Shown here piece after piece: positions 18,080-27,918 of a stretch of DNA of 64,000 nt (positions within the stretch are counted from its first letter, which is position 1; each line of letters starts with the position of its first letter). The notes under the pieces are model-generated. The model saw only the letters and a list, made by a program, of their open reading frames with translations. It was not told the origin of the DNA and did not search any database. The stretch is from Acetobacter fallax (GTDB lineage: Bacteria > Pseudomonadota > Alphaproteobacteria > Acetobacterales > Acetobacteraceae): contig NZ_WOSX01000005.1 in assembly GCF_011516735.1 (NCBI RefSeq), positions 1-64,000 of the forward strand, read 5' to 3'. The translations under genes were made by a program, and so were the position numbers.

Positions 18080-19333
18080 CGAATAAAGCAGGACTTTTTC
18101 GCGACGTTTCACGAAGGCATCGAGATCGTTTTTCCAGGAGGCTATGATTTTTTCCGGGGTGAGCGCGGCATCGAGTTGCTGGCGGACGGTGTCCGTGCCG
18201 GATAGCTGATCGAAGGGCACGCCGTTGTTACGCCAGAATGGCGCCGTCGACAGCGCGCGCGCTGTGCTCAGCATCACGATCCCTGTCAGAACCGGATCGA
18301 AAACCGACCGGTCTGTGACAACCATGTTGATGCCATGTATTTTCATGCCGCGATCGACCGAGGCTGTCGGCGAGAACCATGTTTCACGGAACAGCACGCC
18401 GGGCAGGTTTACTGCACGCAGATCCTGAACCCAGCGTGTGGCATCGACCTCGGGGCCGCCGAGTGAGAGGAAGGGCTGGGCTGTGCCGCGTCCGACAGAC
18501 AGGACCGTGCCCTCGAACAGGCAGGTTCCGGGATAGGTTATGGCGGTTTCGAGCGTTGGCATGTTTGGGCTTGGCGCCACCCATGGGAGTGCGGTTTCGT
18601 CGAAGAACAGGGGCCTGGTCCAGCCCTGCATGTGGATGACGGTGAGGTCCGCTTTGTGCGGGTGGATGAAATGAGCGTTAAAATATAAGGCGAGTTCTCC
18701 GATTGTCATACCATGTCGGAGTGCGATCGGCGCTCTTCCCACGAAAGAGGAGAACGCCGGACTGAGGACCGGGCCGGAAGGATGCAGGCCGGTGATCGGG
18801 TTGGGTCGATCCAGGACCAGCACCGGGATTTTCAGACGCGCGCAGGACTGCATGATGTCGTGAAGCGTCCAGATATAGGTGTAGAATCGCGCGCCGATGT
18901 CCTGGATATCGAACAGGAGCAGATCGATTCCGGCGGATGACAGGACGGTATCGAGTCTGCTTCCTGAAAGCGCGTAGATGTCGAAGACTGTGACGCCTGT
19001 TCGTGAATCTGTTGTGCGGGCTTCGGACGATCCGGCTTCGGCTGAGCCGCGAAAGCCATGTTCCGGACCGAAAATTGCTGTCAGGCGGACATCCGGTGCC
19101 TCATGCAGGAGATCGGCGATGTGAATGAGGGATGTATCGACGCTGCTCGGATTGGCAACGAGGCCGACTTTTTTTCCTGCCAGTCTGCTCCAGTTTTCTG
19201 AACGCAGAATGTCGAGCCCGGTTTTCACATGGGCGGATGACGGGCAGGCGGGAGTATCGGCCCGTGCCGGAAGGGCGCTGCCGAGGAGGCCGGCGCCTGC
19301 GCATAGAAATGCTGCGCGACGGGAAATGGTCAT
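18077..19333 (-). CDS. namZ: NamZ-like exo-beta-N-acetylmuramidase (DUF1343)
   Basis: A DUF1343 protein of about 418 residues. DUF1343 is now assigned to exo-lytic N-acetylmuramidases (NamZ) that release MurNAc from the ends of glycan chains. Family landmarks are GKKVGLVANPSSVD, FGPEHGFRGSAEAG, LLFDIQDIGARFYTYIWTL, LDRPNPITGLHPSGPVL, RHGMTIGELALYFN and PSPNMPTLETAITYPGTCLF. The N-terminus looks like a Tat or Sec signal (ISRRAAFLCAGAGLLGSALP), implying a periplasmic site. The start at 19333 precedes that signal; an in-frame ATG at 19372 would add 13 residues. A role in peptidoglycan recycling or scavenging is inferred from the family. Confidence 0.87.
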   Translation of the reverse strand: MTISRRAAFLCAGAGLLGSALPARADTPACPSSAHVKTGLDILRSENWSRLAGKKVGLVANPSSVDTSLIHIADLLHEAPDVRLTAIFGPEHGFRGSAEAGSSEARTTDSRTGVTVFDIYALSGSRLDTVLSSAGIDLLLFDIQDIGARFYTYIWTLHDIMQSCARLKIPVLVLDRPNPITGLHPSGPVLSPAFSSFVGRAPIALRHGMTIGELALYFNAHFIHPHKADLTVIHMQGWTRPLFFDETALPWVAPSPNMPTLETAITYPGTCLFEGTVLSVGRGTAQPFLSLGGPEVDATRWVQDLRAVNLPGVLFRETWFSPTASVDRGMKIHGINMVVTDRSVFDPVLTGIVMLSTARALSTAPFWRNNGVPFDQLSGTDTVRQQLDAALTPEKIIASWKNDLDAFVKRREKVLLYS

Positions 19334-19372
19334 TTCTGATCCTTCTGACATTCCGAACATGACTGAAGCCAT

Positions 19373-19686
19373 ACCGCACTCTCTACGTCAGGGGCGAGCC
19401 TGCATCGAAGACTCGCAACGACGCTCCGATCTCACCACAATACCTTATAAATACCAATATAAGATTATATCGTCTGATCTTTATCATTCTTAGAAAATTC
19501 AATATAATACCTTGATATATAACATTATATTTTACTATCACGTTTTGATGATCTTTTTTGCTGAAATATGACAAAGACATTTGGATCTATTTTGGTATTT
19601 TTTCCTTTCGAAATAAAAACAATTACGGTATGGGGCATATCAGCACGGAGAGTCTCCTGCCACCCAACAACAAGGGAGCCAGAAAA
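19373..19686. other. AT-rich divergent intergenic region
   Basis: About 300 bp between the NamZ-like gene (minus) and the TonB receptor (plus), strikingly AT-rich compared with its surroundings. It presumably holds both promoters. I saw TATAAT-like hexamers (near 19525) and GAT/ATC-rich stretches, but no convincing Fur box. No gene is supported here. Confidence 0.4.
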
Positions 19687-22053
19687 ATGACTTCCAGAAT
19701 TCAAAATGTCTTTATTTTTAGCATAGCTTTCTGCGCAACAGGCTCAGCGATAGCAGCCGTGCCGGAAAAGCATCCACACAAAGTCACGCCACAAAAAACG
19801 GCACCGTTACGTGATGCCAGCCATCAGGCGGCGGAAAATGTCGTCGTTATTGCGGGCATGGCCACAGCCAATGGCGTAACCAATACAACACCAGGCGGCG
19901 GTCTTATGCCGCCTCAGACGGATGCCCGGGCGCAGAGCGGGATCACCCGCGATTATATTGCCAAACAGGCTCCGACCAGCAATGTTCAGTCTCTTATAGC
20001 GGCATTACCGGGCGTTGTTGCGGCCCGTTCCGACCCGCTTGGCATCACGGGAGACAGTCTCTCGATCCGTGGGTTCAATGAGCGGGAAACGGGTTATCTC
20101 TTTGAAGGAATCCCGGTCGCCGATCCGCTTGCGTATTCACCTTACACAAACATCATTGTTGATTCCGAGAACATGGGGGGCGTCACGCTCACCCAGGGGG
20201 CTGCTGACATCAGCGCGCCGCTGTATAATGCCATTGGTGCGCAGATCGCGATCCGGGCCATTGATCCCGCCAGACATTTTGGCGGTTATGTGGAGGCCTC
20301 GGGCGGCACACGGGGGGCGAACAAGGATTTCATCAGGCTGAACACCGGTGAGATCGGCCATACCGGCGTTTCAGGCTTTGCCTCGTTCTCTTATACGCGG
20401 GATGACAGCTGGCACGGACCGGGTGGGCTGCGCCGGTATCACACCGATGCTGAACTTGTAAAATCCTGGGGCACGGGCAGCAATGCGAAGATCTGGTTCA
20501 GTTATAATAACTCGATGTGGAATCCGTTCCGCGTTCCGACCATGGCCCAGTGGCAGACCTATGGGCGCGGGCTCAACCTGTCCTCGACATACACGCCGGG
20601 GAATACGCTGTATTACAAGCTGAACTATTCAGCGACAAACGCACTCATCCTCGGTGCGCCGATCAATTTTCATCTTGCGAAAGGTCTTGATCTCCACCTG
20701 ACTCCTTACTTCACGGACTTCTTCGGACCGAGCCGGAGCGGGCAGAATATCAGCAACGACAACAGCAATTACGGCACGACATCGGCGGGCCCGCTCAATC
20801 TGCCTTATGCGACCAATGGTATTGTCACGACTCAGGCGGTCGATCCGTGGATCCAGCTGACCGGGGGGCTCTCCACCTGGCTCGGGTGGAAATATAAGAC
20901 CAACACGTTCAAAATCGGCTACTGGTATGCCTATACAAATCACACGGAGCGGCAGAGTTTCACTCCCGTCGATTATGAAGGAAACTCCGCCAATAATGCC
21001 GGCCGGTATGCGATTGTCATGCAGAACGGGCGCGTCCTGTCTGGGTATGACGACACCATCAGACAGCAGACGAATTCGATCTTCATTTCGGATAATCTGA
21101 AGCTTCTCAATGACAAACTGAATCTGAGCGCTGGTCTGAAGACAACAATGGTCTCACGCTGGGCGACCGATCTTGTGACGGGTGCGACGCCTTATCGGAG
21201 CGCACGAAATTATTTCGCGCCGATGCCGCAATTTTCAGCGAGCTATCAGATCGACAAGAAAAATCAGATCTACATTGATGGAACAACGGCTTTTCGTGCT
21301 CCGGCCGGATCATTCGTGCAGATTTTCAGTCCCTCGAGCAAGGTTCCGATCACCCAGCCGGGGACGCTGAAGGCGCAGTATTCCATTGGTGAGGAAATCG
21401 GTTATCGCCATACCGGTCTGTGGAATGTTTCCCTCGCGCTGTTTAATTACAACATGACGCATCGCCAGGTGACATCATCGGCTTATATTCCGGGCACGAC
21501 AAATCTGGTGTCTTCGTCTCTGGATGCCGGCGGCCAGACGTCACGCGGGGTTCAGGTTGAAGTTGGTCTGCGTCCCTGGCATCACTTCAGTCCTTATCTG
21601 TCGGGTCAGTATCTCCATGCGACGATCGACAACAATTATCAGGTTGGGTCCGACTATCTTCCGACAAAAGGGAAAACGGCGGTTCTGAGTCCAAAATTCA
21701 CCGGCACAATCGGTTTGCAATATGATGACGGGTTTCTGTTCGGAAATGTTAATATTCATTATGTAGACAGTCAGTATTCCACATTCATGAATGATCAGGC
21801 GATCCATTCTTATGTGACGTCCGACATGACTCTTGGCATGCGCTTCCGCAATGTCGGCTTTGCCAAACATCCTCAGATTCAGCTAAATCTGATCAATATT
21901 GGCGACAACAACTATCTTTCCGGGATTTCCGGATTTGGCGGGGCTGCCAAAGCAACGAAAGGTATATACGGCACGACGATTGCCGCATCGACACCGACTT
22001 ATGTGATCGGGGGTGGTTTCGCGGCGCTCGTTTCCATCGGCGCAGGGTTCTGA
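19687..22053 (+). CDS. TonB-dependent outer-membrane receptor
   Basis: A receptor of about 788 residues. The signal peptide (MTSRIQNVFIFSIAFCATGS, cleavage near AIA|AVP) follows an AAGGGAG ribosome binding site, which is why I start at 19687; the frame is open back to 19558. A TonB-box-like VVVIAG lies early, followed by the plug domain (QSLIAALPGVVAARSDPLGI, SLSIRGFNERETGYLFEGIP and GGVTLTQGAADISAPLYNAI) and a long beta-barrel with many aromatic strands. The final residues (FAALVSIGAGF) end in Phe, as expected for a BAM substrate. The ligand is unknown. Confidence 0.92.
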   Translation: MTSRIQNVFIFSIAFCATGSAIAAVPEKHPHKVTPQKTAPLRDASHQAAENVVVIAGMATANGVTNTTPGGGLMPPQTDARAQSGITRDYIAKQAPTSNVQSLIAALPGVVAARSDPLGITGDSLSIRGFNERETGYLFEGIPVADPLAYSPYTNIIVDSENMGGVTLTQGAADISAPLYNAIGAQIAIRAIDPARHFGGYVEASGGTRGANKDFIRLNTGEIGHTGVSGFASFSYTRDDSWHGPGGLRRYHTDAELVKSWGTGSNAKIWFSYNNSMWNPFRVPTMAQWQTYGRGLNLSSTYTPGNTLYYKLNYSATNALILGAPINFHLAKGLDLHLTPYFTDFFGPSRSGQNISNDNSNYGTTSAGPLNLPYATNGIVTTQAVDPWIQLTGGLSTWLGWKYKTNTFKIGYWYAYTNHTERQSFTPVDYEGNSANNAGRYAIVMQNGRVLSGYDDTIRQQTNSIFISDNLKLLNDKLNLSAGLKTTMVSRWATDLVTGATPYRSARNYFAPMPQFSASYQIDKKNQIYIDGTTAFRAPAGSFVQIFSPSSKVPITQPGTLKAQYSIGEEIGYRHTGLWNVSLALFNYNMTHRQVTSSAYIPGTTNLVSSSLDAGGQTSRGVQVEVGLRPWHHFSPYLSGQYLHATIDNNYQVGSDYLPTKGKTAVLSPKFTGTIGLQYDDGFLFGNVNIHYVDSQYSTFMNDQAIHSYVTSDMTLGMRFRNVGFAKHPQIQLNLINIGDNNYLSGISGFGGAAKATKGIYGTTIAASTPTYVIGGGFAALVSIGAGF

Positions 22054-22099
22054 AAGCGGGCCGGACTTAATTCTCTTTGCCTTTTCCGGAGTGGACCGA

Positions 22100-22129
22100 C
22101 CTTTCATGGTTTCCCTGAATCATGAAAGG
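22100..22129. terminator. Inverted repeat after the TonB receptor gene
   Basis: CCTTTCATG (22100-22108) and CATGAAAGG (22121-22129) form a perfect 9-bp stem with a 12-nt loop, about 47 bp after the receptor stop. There is no T run, so terminator function is only likely. Confidence 0.4.
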
Positions 22130-22177
22130 CCGCTCTGATACCAGAGGTTGTGAAGACTGATCTGTGGATGAGAGTAT

Positions 22178-22300
22178 CCGGGCTCAGCCCGGACCCGGCA
22201 GGGGCCGCAGGCCCCTGCACCCCGGTCTGCTGATCATAAAACGGTTTGTAAAGGCGAACCTTTGCCGGGTTCCAGGGCAGAGCTCTGCCAGTCCTGCGCC
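22178..22300. repeat. GC-rich palindromic intergenic repeat (family copy)
   Basis: Contains CCGGGCTCAGCCCGG, then GGGGCCGCAGGCCCC and CACCCCGGTCTGCTGATC, followed by a partial AACCTTTGCCGGGTTCCAGG module. The same modules recur at 24050, 29115, 34236, 35428, 40680 and 60386. This copy has the same orientation as the one at 60.4 kb. Confidence 0.75.
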
Positions 22301-22481
22301 TGCCAGTCTTACACAGGTCAAAGGCCAGACTCTCCAGTATAATACCAGATATTGTGATGATTGACCTTTGACAGATCTGCCCCGGCGAAGGTCGCAGAGC
22401 TTTGCAAACCATTTAATCGGGGTGAAGGGGCCTGAAAAATCTTCGGACAGATCAAAGGCAGGCTCCTTTGGTCTGAGAGGC

Positions 22482-23990
22482 TCATTCTTCGCTCAGGAGC
22501 GACGCGAAATCGCCTGCCTGCTGACGTATTTCCGGAATGGCTGTCGTTTCAAACAGGCTGCCGGCACGTAGCGGGCCGATCGCATAGAGAAGATTGGAGA
22601 CATTGCCACTGGCATTGATGAGTGCGCCTTTTGCGTCTGTTGCCAAAGCGACGCCGGATTCGTCCGGTTTTGCGAGGCCTGTTTTGAAGAGGCTGTTCAG
22701 GACGGGGCTTTGAACGCGCTTATAATTCGTGTCCGGTCCGGAACAGTTCATGACCAGAGCGGCCTGGATTGAATCGGTTCCTTCCCGGACACGAACTTTT
22801 ACGGACAGACTGTTTTCGCTGTCTTCGATCGCATAGACGTTACCCTTGCGCACGATGAGCCGGCCTCTGGCGAGGTCCTCCGTTACGGAATGGGCGACCT
22901 GCGGTGCCATCCGATGGCGGGACGTATTCCAGAGATGCAGAAGATGGCGACGGAAGCGCTGCTTTTCCTGAGACGGGAGGCGTGCCCAGAGGTGGTTGCT
23001 CACGCCGCGGAGACTGTCGACGCCTGCGCGCCAGGACTGACCACTGGCGAGGGCCTGGCGAAATGCTTTCAGATACGCGAGAGCTGACGGGGGTGTTTCG
23101 GGTGGGATGACGCTTTCCCGGACGGATTCGGCCGGCCCGTGACTGCTGCTGAGCAGACCGTGGCGGGAGATCATGATGACGGTGCCCTGATATCCGTCGG
23201 ATCGCAGGCGCAGCAGCGCGTCGACGGCTGTCAGGCCAGTGCCGATGAGAACCACGGGGGCGTGCGTTTCAGGAAGACCAGGCCATTGGTCCCAGATGTT
23301 CCTGATATACCGGCCATCACGACGCACTGTCTCGCTGATCTGCGGGACGTCCACAGGCAGGAAATGTCCGGTTGCGAGGATGACCTTGCCGGTGATCAGA
23401 GTCTGGTCGTCGGATACAGGGTGTTTTTCAAAGTCTCCAGGATTATCCTGCTCCGGGGCATTGCCCTGAGCCCCATAAAAGGGCGTGGCGTCTTTGGTCC
23501 CCTTTAATTCAACAGGGTGCCGGAGGCTCTGCCTTCTTCCGGGAAACGGCAAGGCACCCCGCGAATCATGCGCATCCTGTAAAGCCTCTGATTTTGAAAG
23601 ATACTTTAAGGTCAGGCAGACAGTTTTATCGTCAACTGTGATCTGTCTGACGGAAGCGTGGCAGTGCCGGATGCCGGTTTCTTCAAATCGTTCTGTCAGA
23701 TATTCGCCCCAGAGCCTTCGCGGCGCGAATGCGGACGGATCAGCCGGGAAGTCTGTTTTTTCCTGAAGCCAGGACACGAAATCATCAGGCTTGTCTGGAA
23801 AAACGCTGATGTTGCCGGCGCGCACATTCAGGAGGTGAGCAGGGTTCTGTGTGGAATATGCGATCCCGCGACCGATCTGAGCGCGTGGCTCGACGACGAG
23901 GATTTCTGTCGGCGCGATCCATTGCGCCAGTTGCAGTGCGGCCAGGGCGCCGCTTGCCCCGCCACCGACAATCACGATTTTCACTTTCAA
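22482..23990 (-). CDS. FAD/NAD(P)-binding oxidoreductase-like protein
   Basis: A 502-residue protein with an N-terminal FAD-binding motif (VIVGGGASGALAALQLAQW) followed by IGRGIAYSTQNPAHLLNVRA, a hallmark of the NAD_binding_9 family of FAD/NAD(P)-binding proteins. Other conserved parts are the second dinucleotide motif PVVLIGTGLTAVDALLRL and the C-terminal NLLYAIGPLRAGSLFETTAI. The substrate is unknown. The gene is convergent with the TonB receptor; members of this family are sometimes found with iron or siderophore genes, but nothing here proves that. Confidence 0.84.
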   Translation of the reverse strand: MKVKIVIVGGGASGALAALQLAQWIAPTEILVVEPRAQIGRGIAYSTQNPAHLLNVRAGNISVFPDKPDDFVSWLQEKTDFPADPSAFAPRRLWGEYLTERFEETGIRHCHASVRQITVDDKTVCLTLKYLSKSEALQDAHDSRGALPFPGRRQSLRHPVELKGTKDATPFYGAQGNAPEQDNPGDFEKHPVSDDQTLITGKVILATGHFLPVDVPQISETVRRDGRYIRNIWDQWPGLPETHAPVVLIGTGLTAVDALLRLRSDGYQGTVIMISRHGLLSSSHGPAESVRESVIPPETPPSALAYLKAFRQALASGQSWRAGVDSLRGVSNHLWARLPSQEKQRFRRHLLHLWNTSRHRMAPQVAHSVTEDLARGRLIVRKGNVYAIEDSENSLSVKVRVREGTDSIQAALVMNCSGPDTNYKRVQSPVLNSLFKTGLAKPDESGVALATDAKGALINASGNVSNLLYAIGPLRAGSLFETTAIPEIRQQAGDFASLLSEE

Positions 23991-24579
23991 ACTCAGGTTA
24001 CTCCTCGGGGTCTGGCCTTTGACCTGTGTGAAACTGGCTGGGGTGTGAGATTGACGGGGCTCTGCCCTGGAACCCGGAAGGAAGCATCGGGCGAAGGCGT
24101 GCTGCGCACGATGGCCCTTTCATCCTGATCTGTTAAGCAAAAACCGGATTCCACAGGGCTGCGACCTTTGGCGGGATGCGGGGCGGAGTCCCGGGGCTCT
24201 CTTTCCGTGTATCCGCCTCAATGCTGGTTGCCATGCCTCATCAGGAGAGCGGCCCTGGCAATGCTGACAAGGCTACGCTGGAAATCGGTTCCATCTTTCT
24301 GTAGTCAGATTTTATCCTGATACAACGCAGGAAAAATCCGGATCAGGGATGTTATCCGGTTTTTTGTATCGGAGGCCGGCGCTTCGGTTTTGTCACGGAG
24401 AGGCAGTCTGCCGTGTTTCTGTCCGGCCAGCGTATGGCGAGTGAGTGATGAGCGCCTGTTTCACGTAAATTCAGTGATGCAGGCAGTAGTTTTATTCACA
24501 ATATAGCACAGACGGAAACATTTTTGCCTGGTGGTTTCATGACCGAACGGATCGGCTCCGAAACCTCCGGAAGACTGGT
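23991..24579. other. 590-bp intergenic region with a degraded GC-rich repeat
   Basis: The stretch includes eroded copies of the intergenic repeat at about 24050-24200 (GGGGCTCTGCCCTGGAACCC and CTGCGACCTTTGGCGGG). From 24200 to 24579 no gene, RNA or clear regulatory motif is visible. Confidence 0.45.
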
Positions 24580-26355
24580 TCAGAATGTGATTCCGGCGCG
24601 GACGCCCATGATATTTCCGCCGGTGGCGCCGGGATAAGCTCCGGTTTTGTTGTTCACATGGGCATGGGTGTAATTCAGCATGAGGCGCATGTAGTTCACG
24701 ATGTACCAGTTGATGCCGGCGGTGGCGGACCAGGCTTTTGTGCCACCGGGAATGTCCCAGGCGTTGAGCCAGTCACCTCGCACGGCGATTTCCCAGGCGC
24801 CGATGCCGCCATCGGAGACGGGGTCGAGGACGCGGGGGGTGGACCACTGGCCGGTATGGGCGAAGTAGTTCGGGGTTTCGCCTGTGAGGAACAGGCCGGC
24901 CTGGAGGCTGGCGGCCTGGATGGTGCCGGCATGGCCGCCGTAAGACTGGCTGCCATATGTGTCGCGAAACTGCATGTGGCGGGCGCCGTATTCACCCAGA
25001 GCCCAGGCGGACTTCCAGATTCCGAACAGTTCGAGGCCACCGGCGAGGGAGTTTGCGAGCGGGCCGGAGTTGATACGGGCGGCGAAGGCGTCGTCCGTAC
25101 GGGCGAGGAGGCGGACGGACTGCGCGAAGGTCGCGGCGGGTTTGACGTCTTCGTAGAAGCCCCAGGCGCCAAGATGGATCAGGCCGGTTTTTGAGCGCCA
25201 GGGAATCCAGTGGGTGCGGAGTTCGTAAGTGAGGTCGTCGCGGACGTTGTTCGTGACGTTTGCTGAATTGATATCGTCGCCGGAGATCTGGGTGGCGACG
25301 TGCCAGCTTTTGCCGAAAATTTTGAAAGCACCTCCGAGGCCGTACCAGCCTTTGACGGGCAGAAGGGCGTTGGCGACGAGATCGCGGTCGAGAAACACGG
25401 TGGCGTCGGAGCCGGTTGAACCGTCGAAGCTGCGTTCGTTGAATTTGTTTCCGACCGTATATTCGACGAGATGGCCGGCCATTTTGTCGCTCCACGTTGC
25501 GTAGGCGCTGACGACGCTAAGCTGGTTTTGGGAGTAATCGCCTTCGAAAACCCAGGAAAGTTGTCTGGCGCGCCCTTCGACGCCGAGGCGGACAGCGCGG
25601 AGGGTTGTGCGCGAGACATTCTGGGCCGGGAAGCGCGAGCCGAAGGCACCGCCGTAATCGGCGAGGATGCGGCCACGCATACGGAAGGAATAGTCGCCGT
25701 CGGGCGTGGTGATTTCGGGGAGGCCTTTGCCCCAGTTCAGCACCAGGCCACCCACGGTTGTCGTGCGGGCGGAGGCCGGGATTCTGGATGCGACGCCCAT
25801 GACCGGGGACGAGCCGGAGGGCATGGCTGACACGGCGCCGGAGGTTCCGGGTGCGGCCGGGATCAGCGGGTAGACCATATGTTGTGTGGACATCAGTTCG
25901 TCGTTGCTGGCGGGGCCGGTGCTGAAATGCGGCGTGATGTCTTCTCCCGGCCGGGCCATTCTCAGGACCGTTACCGGGGGCGACCGGCCATCCGTCTGCA
26001 GGGTATGCTGCGGCAGATGGATGCCCTGTGAGTACTGCGTCGCGGTATGGATATGCGTGGTAGGGGGCCTTGTCTGTTTTTCGACGTTTGCCAGTCTGGC
26101 CTGCAGGTCACGGATCTGCTGTGCCTGGGCTTTGACGAGGTCGGCAAGGGCTTTGACATCAACGCCGCCGGTTGACGCGGGCGCTGTGGCGGAGATCTGC
26201 GAGGCGGCGGCTTCACCGGACCAGAAGAGAATGGTGGTGCCTGCGATGAAAGCCTGACGCAAACGGATTTTTCCGGGCTGTGCGGGTGGCGGATCGTCGG
26301 CAGGGGGACTTTTGAAACAGTCCCTGAGTCTCGCGCATGAACGGGTTCTGCTCAT
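24580..26355 (-). CDS. Porin of the OprO/OprP (phosphate-selective-like) family
   Basis: A 591-residue outer-membrane protein. A signal segment (about residues 32-52, AFIAGTTILFWSGEAAAS) is followed by a short coiled coil (VKALADLVKAQAQQIRDLQA) and a low-complexity linker, then a beta-barrel with family strands (SFRMRGRILADYGGAFGSRF, RRxRLGVEGRARQLSWVFEG-like sequence, and GGNIMGVRAGITF at the end). The N-terminus before the signal is unusually long (about 30 residues), so the true start may be further inside. It overlaps the MFS gene by 4 bp and is its downstream partner. Confidence 0.83.
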   Translation of the reverse strand: MSRTRSCARLRDCFKSPPADDPPPAQPGKIRLRQAFIAGTTILFWSGEAAASQISATAPASTGGVDVKALADLVKAQAQQIRDLQARLANVEKQTRPPTTHIHTATQYSQGIHLPQHTLQTDGRSPPVTVLRMARPGEDITPHFSTGPASNDELMSTQHMVYPLIPAAPGTSGAVSAMPSGSSPVMGVASRIPASARTTTVGGLVLNWGKGLPEITTPDGDYSFRMRGRILADYGGAFGSRFPAQNVSRTTLRAVRLGVEGRARQLSWVFEGDYSQNQLSVVSAYATWSDKMAGHLVEYTVGNKFNERSFDGSTGSDATVFLDRDLVANALLPVKGWYGLGGAFKIFGKSWHVATQISGDDINSANVTNNVRDDLTYELRTHWIPWRSKTGLIHLGAWGFYEDVKPAATFAQSVRLLARTDDAFAARINSGPLANSLAGGLELFGIWKSAWALGEYGARHMQFRDTYGSQSYGGHAGTIQAASLQAGLFLTGETPNYFAHTGQWSTPRVLDPVSDGGIGAWEIAVRGDWLNAWDIPGGTKAWSATAGINWYIVNYMRLMLNYTHAHVNNKTGAYPGATGGNIMGVRAGITF

Positions 26356-27713
26356 GTGCGGACAGTCCTGTCCTGCGCTTTATAAGGGCGTGCGATGAGG
26401 GCTGAGGCGAGGCCGCAGAGGGCGGCAACGGAGAGCCAGGCGCCTGGCATGGCGCGGTCGTGGGTCATGTGGATGAGCCAGGTGCAGAGTGTCGGGGTGA
26501 AGCCACCGATGCAGGTGGCGACGCTGTAGGCCAGGGAGAATCCGGTAGTGCGGATACGGGGCGGGACGATTTCGGTGAGGTAGGCCACGGCGGCGCCGTT
26601 ATAGGCGCTGTAGATGATGGCGAGCCAGAGTTCGACACTGAGCAGGCGGGCGAAGGACGGGGCCGAGACGAGCCAGGACATGGCGGGCCAGGCGGTGAGG
26701 ATGGCGATGAGGGTGGAGGCGATCAGCAGCGGGCGACGGCCGATGCGATCGGACAGAGCGCCGAAGACGGGCAGGAGCACGAAGTTCGAAAGGCCGACGC
26801 AGAGTGTGACGACGAGGCTGTCACGGGACGCGAGATGGAGAACGCTGGTGCCGAAGGACGGCGTGTAGGCGGTGATGACGTAGAACGAGGTTGTGGTCAT
26901 CAGGACCATGAGCACGCCGGTGAGGATGATTTTCCATTCGGTGACGATGGTTTTCAGCACCTCGCCGATTTTCGGCGGGGCGTGGGTGGCGGCGAAGGCT
27001 TCGGTTTCCTGGAGGTTGCGGCGCAGGAAGAACAGGACCGGGACGATGAGGCAGCCGATCAGCAGCGGGATGCGCCAGCCCCAGGCGGACATGGTGGGTT
27101 GTGGCAGGATGGTGGTGAGCGCGACGCCGATGGCGGCTGCCGCGACGACGGCGACCTGCTGTGAGGCGGACTGGAAGGCGACGACGAAGCCACGTGTTTT
27201 CGGGGTGGCGATTTCGGCGAGGTAAACCGAGGTGGAGCCGAGTTCGACGCCGGCGGAGAAGCCCTGGAGGAGGCGTCCGCTGAGCACGAGGAGCGGTGCG
27301 AGCAGGCCGATCTGTGCGTAGCCGGGCGTGAGGGTGAGTGAGAGCGTACCGATGGACATCAGTGTCAGGGTAAGGATGAGGCCTTTGCGGCGGCCGATGC
27401 GGTCCACATAGGCGCCGAGGATGATGGCGCCGAGGGGGCGCATGAGGAAGCCGGCGCCGAAGGTGGCGAAGGACATCATCAGTTCGGCGTAGGGGTCATC
27501 CGACGGGAAGAAGGCGCGGCCGATGGCGGCGGCGTAGTAGCCGAACACCATGAAGTCGTACATTTCGAGCATATTGCCGCTGGCGACCTGCATGGCGGCG
27601 CGGACACGCTGTGTGGTTGTCATGGGGGGCGCGTGGTCGTGGGGGGCGGCGTGTCCGGCGGGGAGATGTGAATATGCGGAGGGCGACAGGGACGGGGCGG
27701 TCGGATCGGTCAT
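26352..27713 (-). CDS. MFS transporter, metabolite:H+ symporter (MHS) family
   Basis: A 453-residue transporter with twelve membrane segments. It shows the MHS hallmarks NMLEMYDFMVFGYYAAAIG, the loop motif GAYVDRIGRRKGL after segment 2, and ALSDRIGRRPLL in the second half. MHS members carry organic acids such as citrate, alpha-ketoglutarate or shikimate with protons; the substrate here is not evident. The coupling to a downstream porin gene through an ATGA overlap suggests one uptake route across both membranes. Confidence 0.88.
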   Translation of the reverse strand: MTDPTAPSLSPSAYSHLPAGHAAPHDHAPPMTTTQRVRAAMQVASGNMLEMYDFMVFGYYAAAIGRAFFPSDDPYAELMMSFATFGAGFLMRPLGAIILGAYVDRIGRRKGLILTLTLMSIGTLSLTLTPGYAQIGLLAPLLVLSGRLLQGFSAGVELGSTSVYLAEIATPKTRGFVVAFQSASQQVAVVAAAAIGVALTTILPQPTMSAWGWRIPLLIGCLIVPVLFFLRRNLQETEAFAATHAPPKIGEVLKTIVTEWKIILTGVLMVLMTTTSFYVITAYTPSFGTSVLHLASRDSLVVTLCVGLSNFVLLPVFGALSDRIGRRPLLIASTLIAILTAWPAMSWLVSAPSFARLLSVELWLAIIYSAYNGAAVAYLTEIVPPRIRTTGFSLAYSVATCIGGFTPTLCTWLIHMTHDRAMPGAWLSVAALCGLASALIARPYKAQDRTVRT

Positions 27714-27918
27714 ATACTCTGGTCTTGTTGTTGTTTTTTGACGCTCCGGTTACCTCTGCACGGGGATTGTCATTCCGTCCAACGGCAAAACCGTGAGTGC
27801 CGGCGATTATAGTCTGACCGTTACGGAAACGCATCACTCTGTGTCTTGCTTCCGCGGGGATGCGGTCCTATCGGGGCATGATGGGTATTTCATATTATTC
27901 TGACTGTGGATTCTGACT

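Noticed and set aside
19440-19560. Fur box upstream of the TonB receptor
   Set aside because: The AT-rich stretch contains GAT/ATC-like pieces, but no arrangement matches the 19-bp Fur consensus well enough.
24658-25194. Plus-strand 178-codon frame opposite the porin gene
   Set aside because: Gly/Val/Glu-rich antisense frame without a domain; the porin on the minus strand is supported by its signal peptide and barrel.
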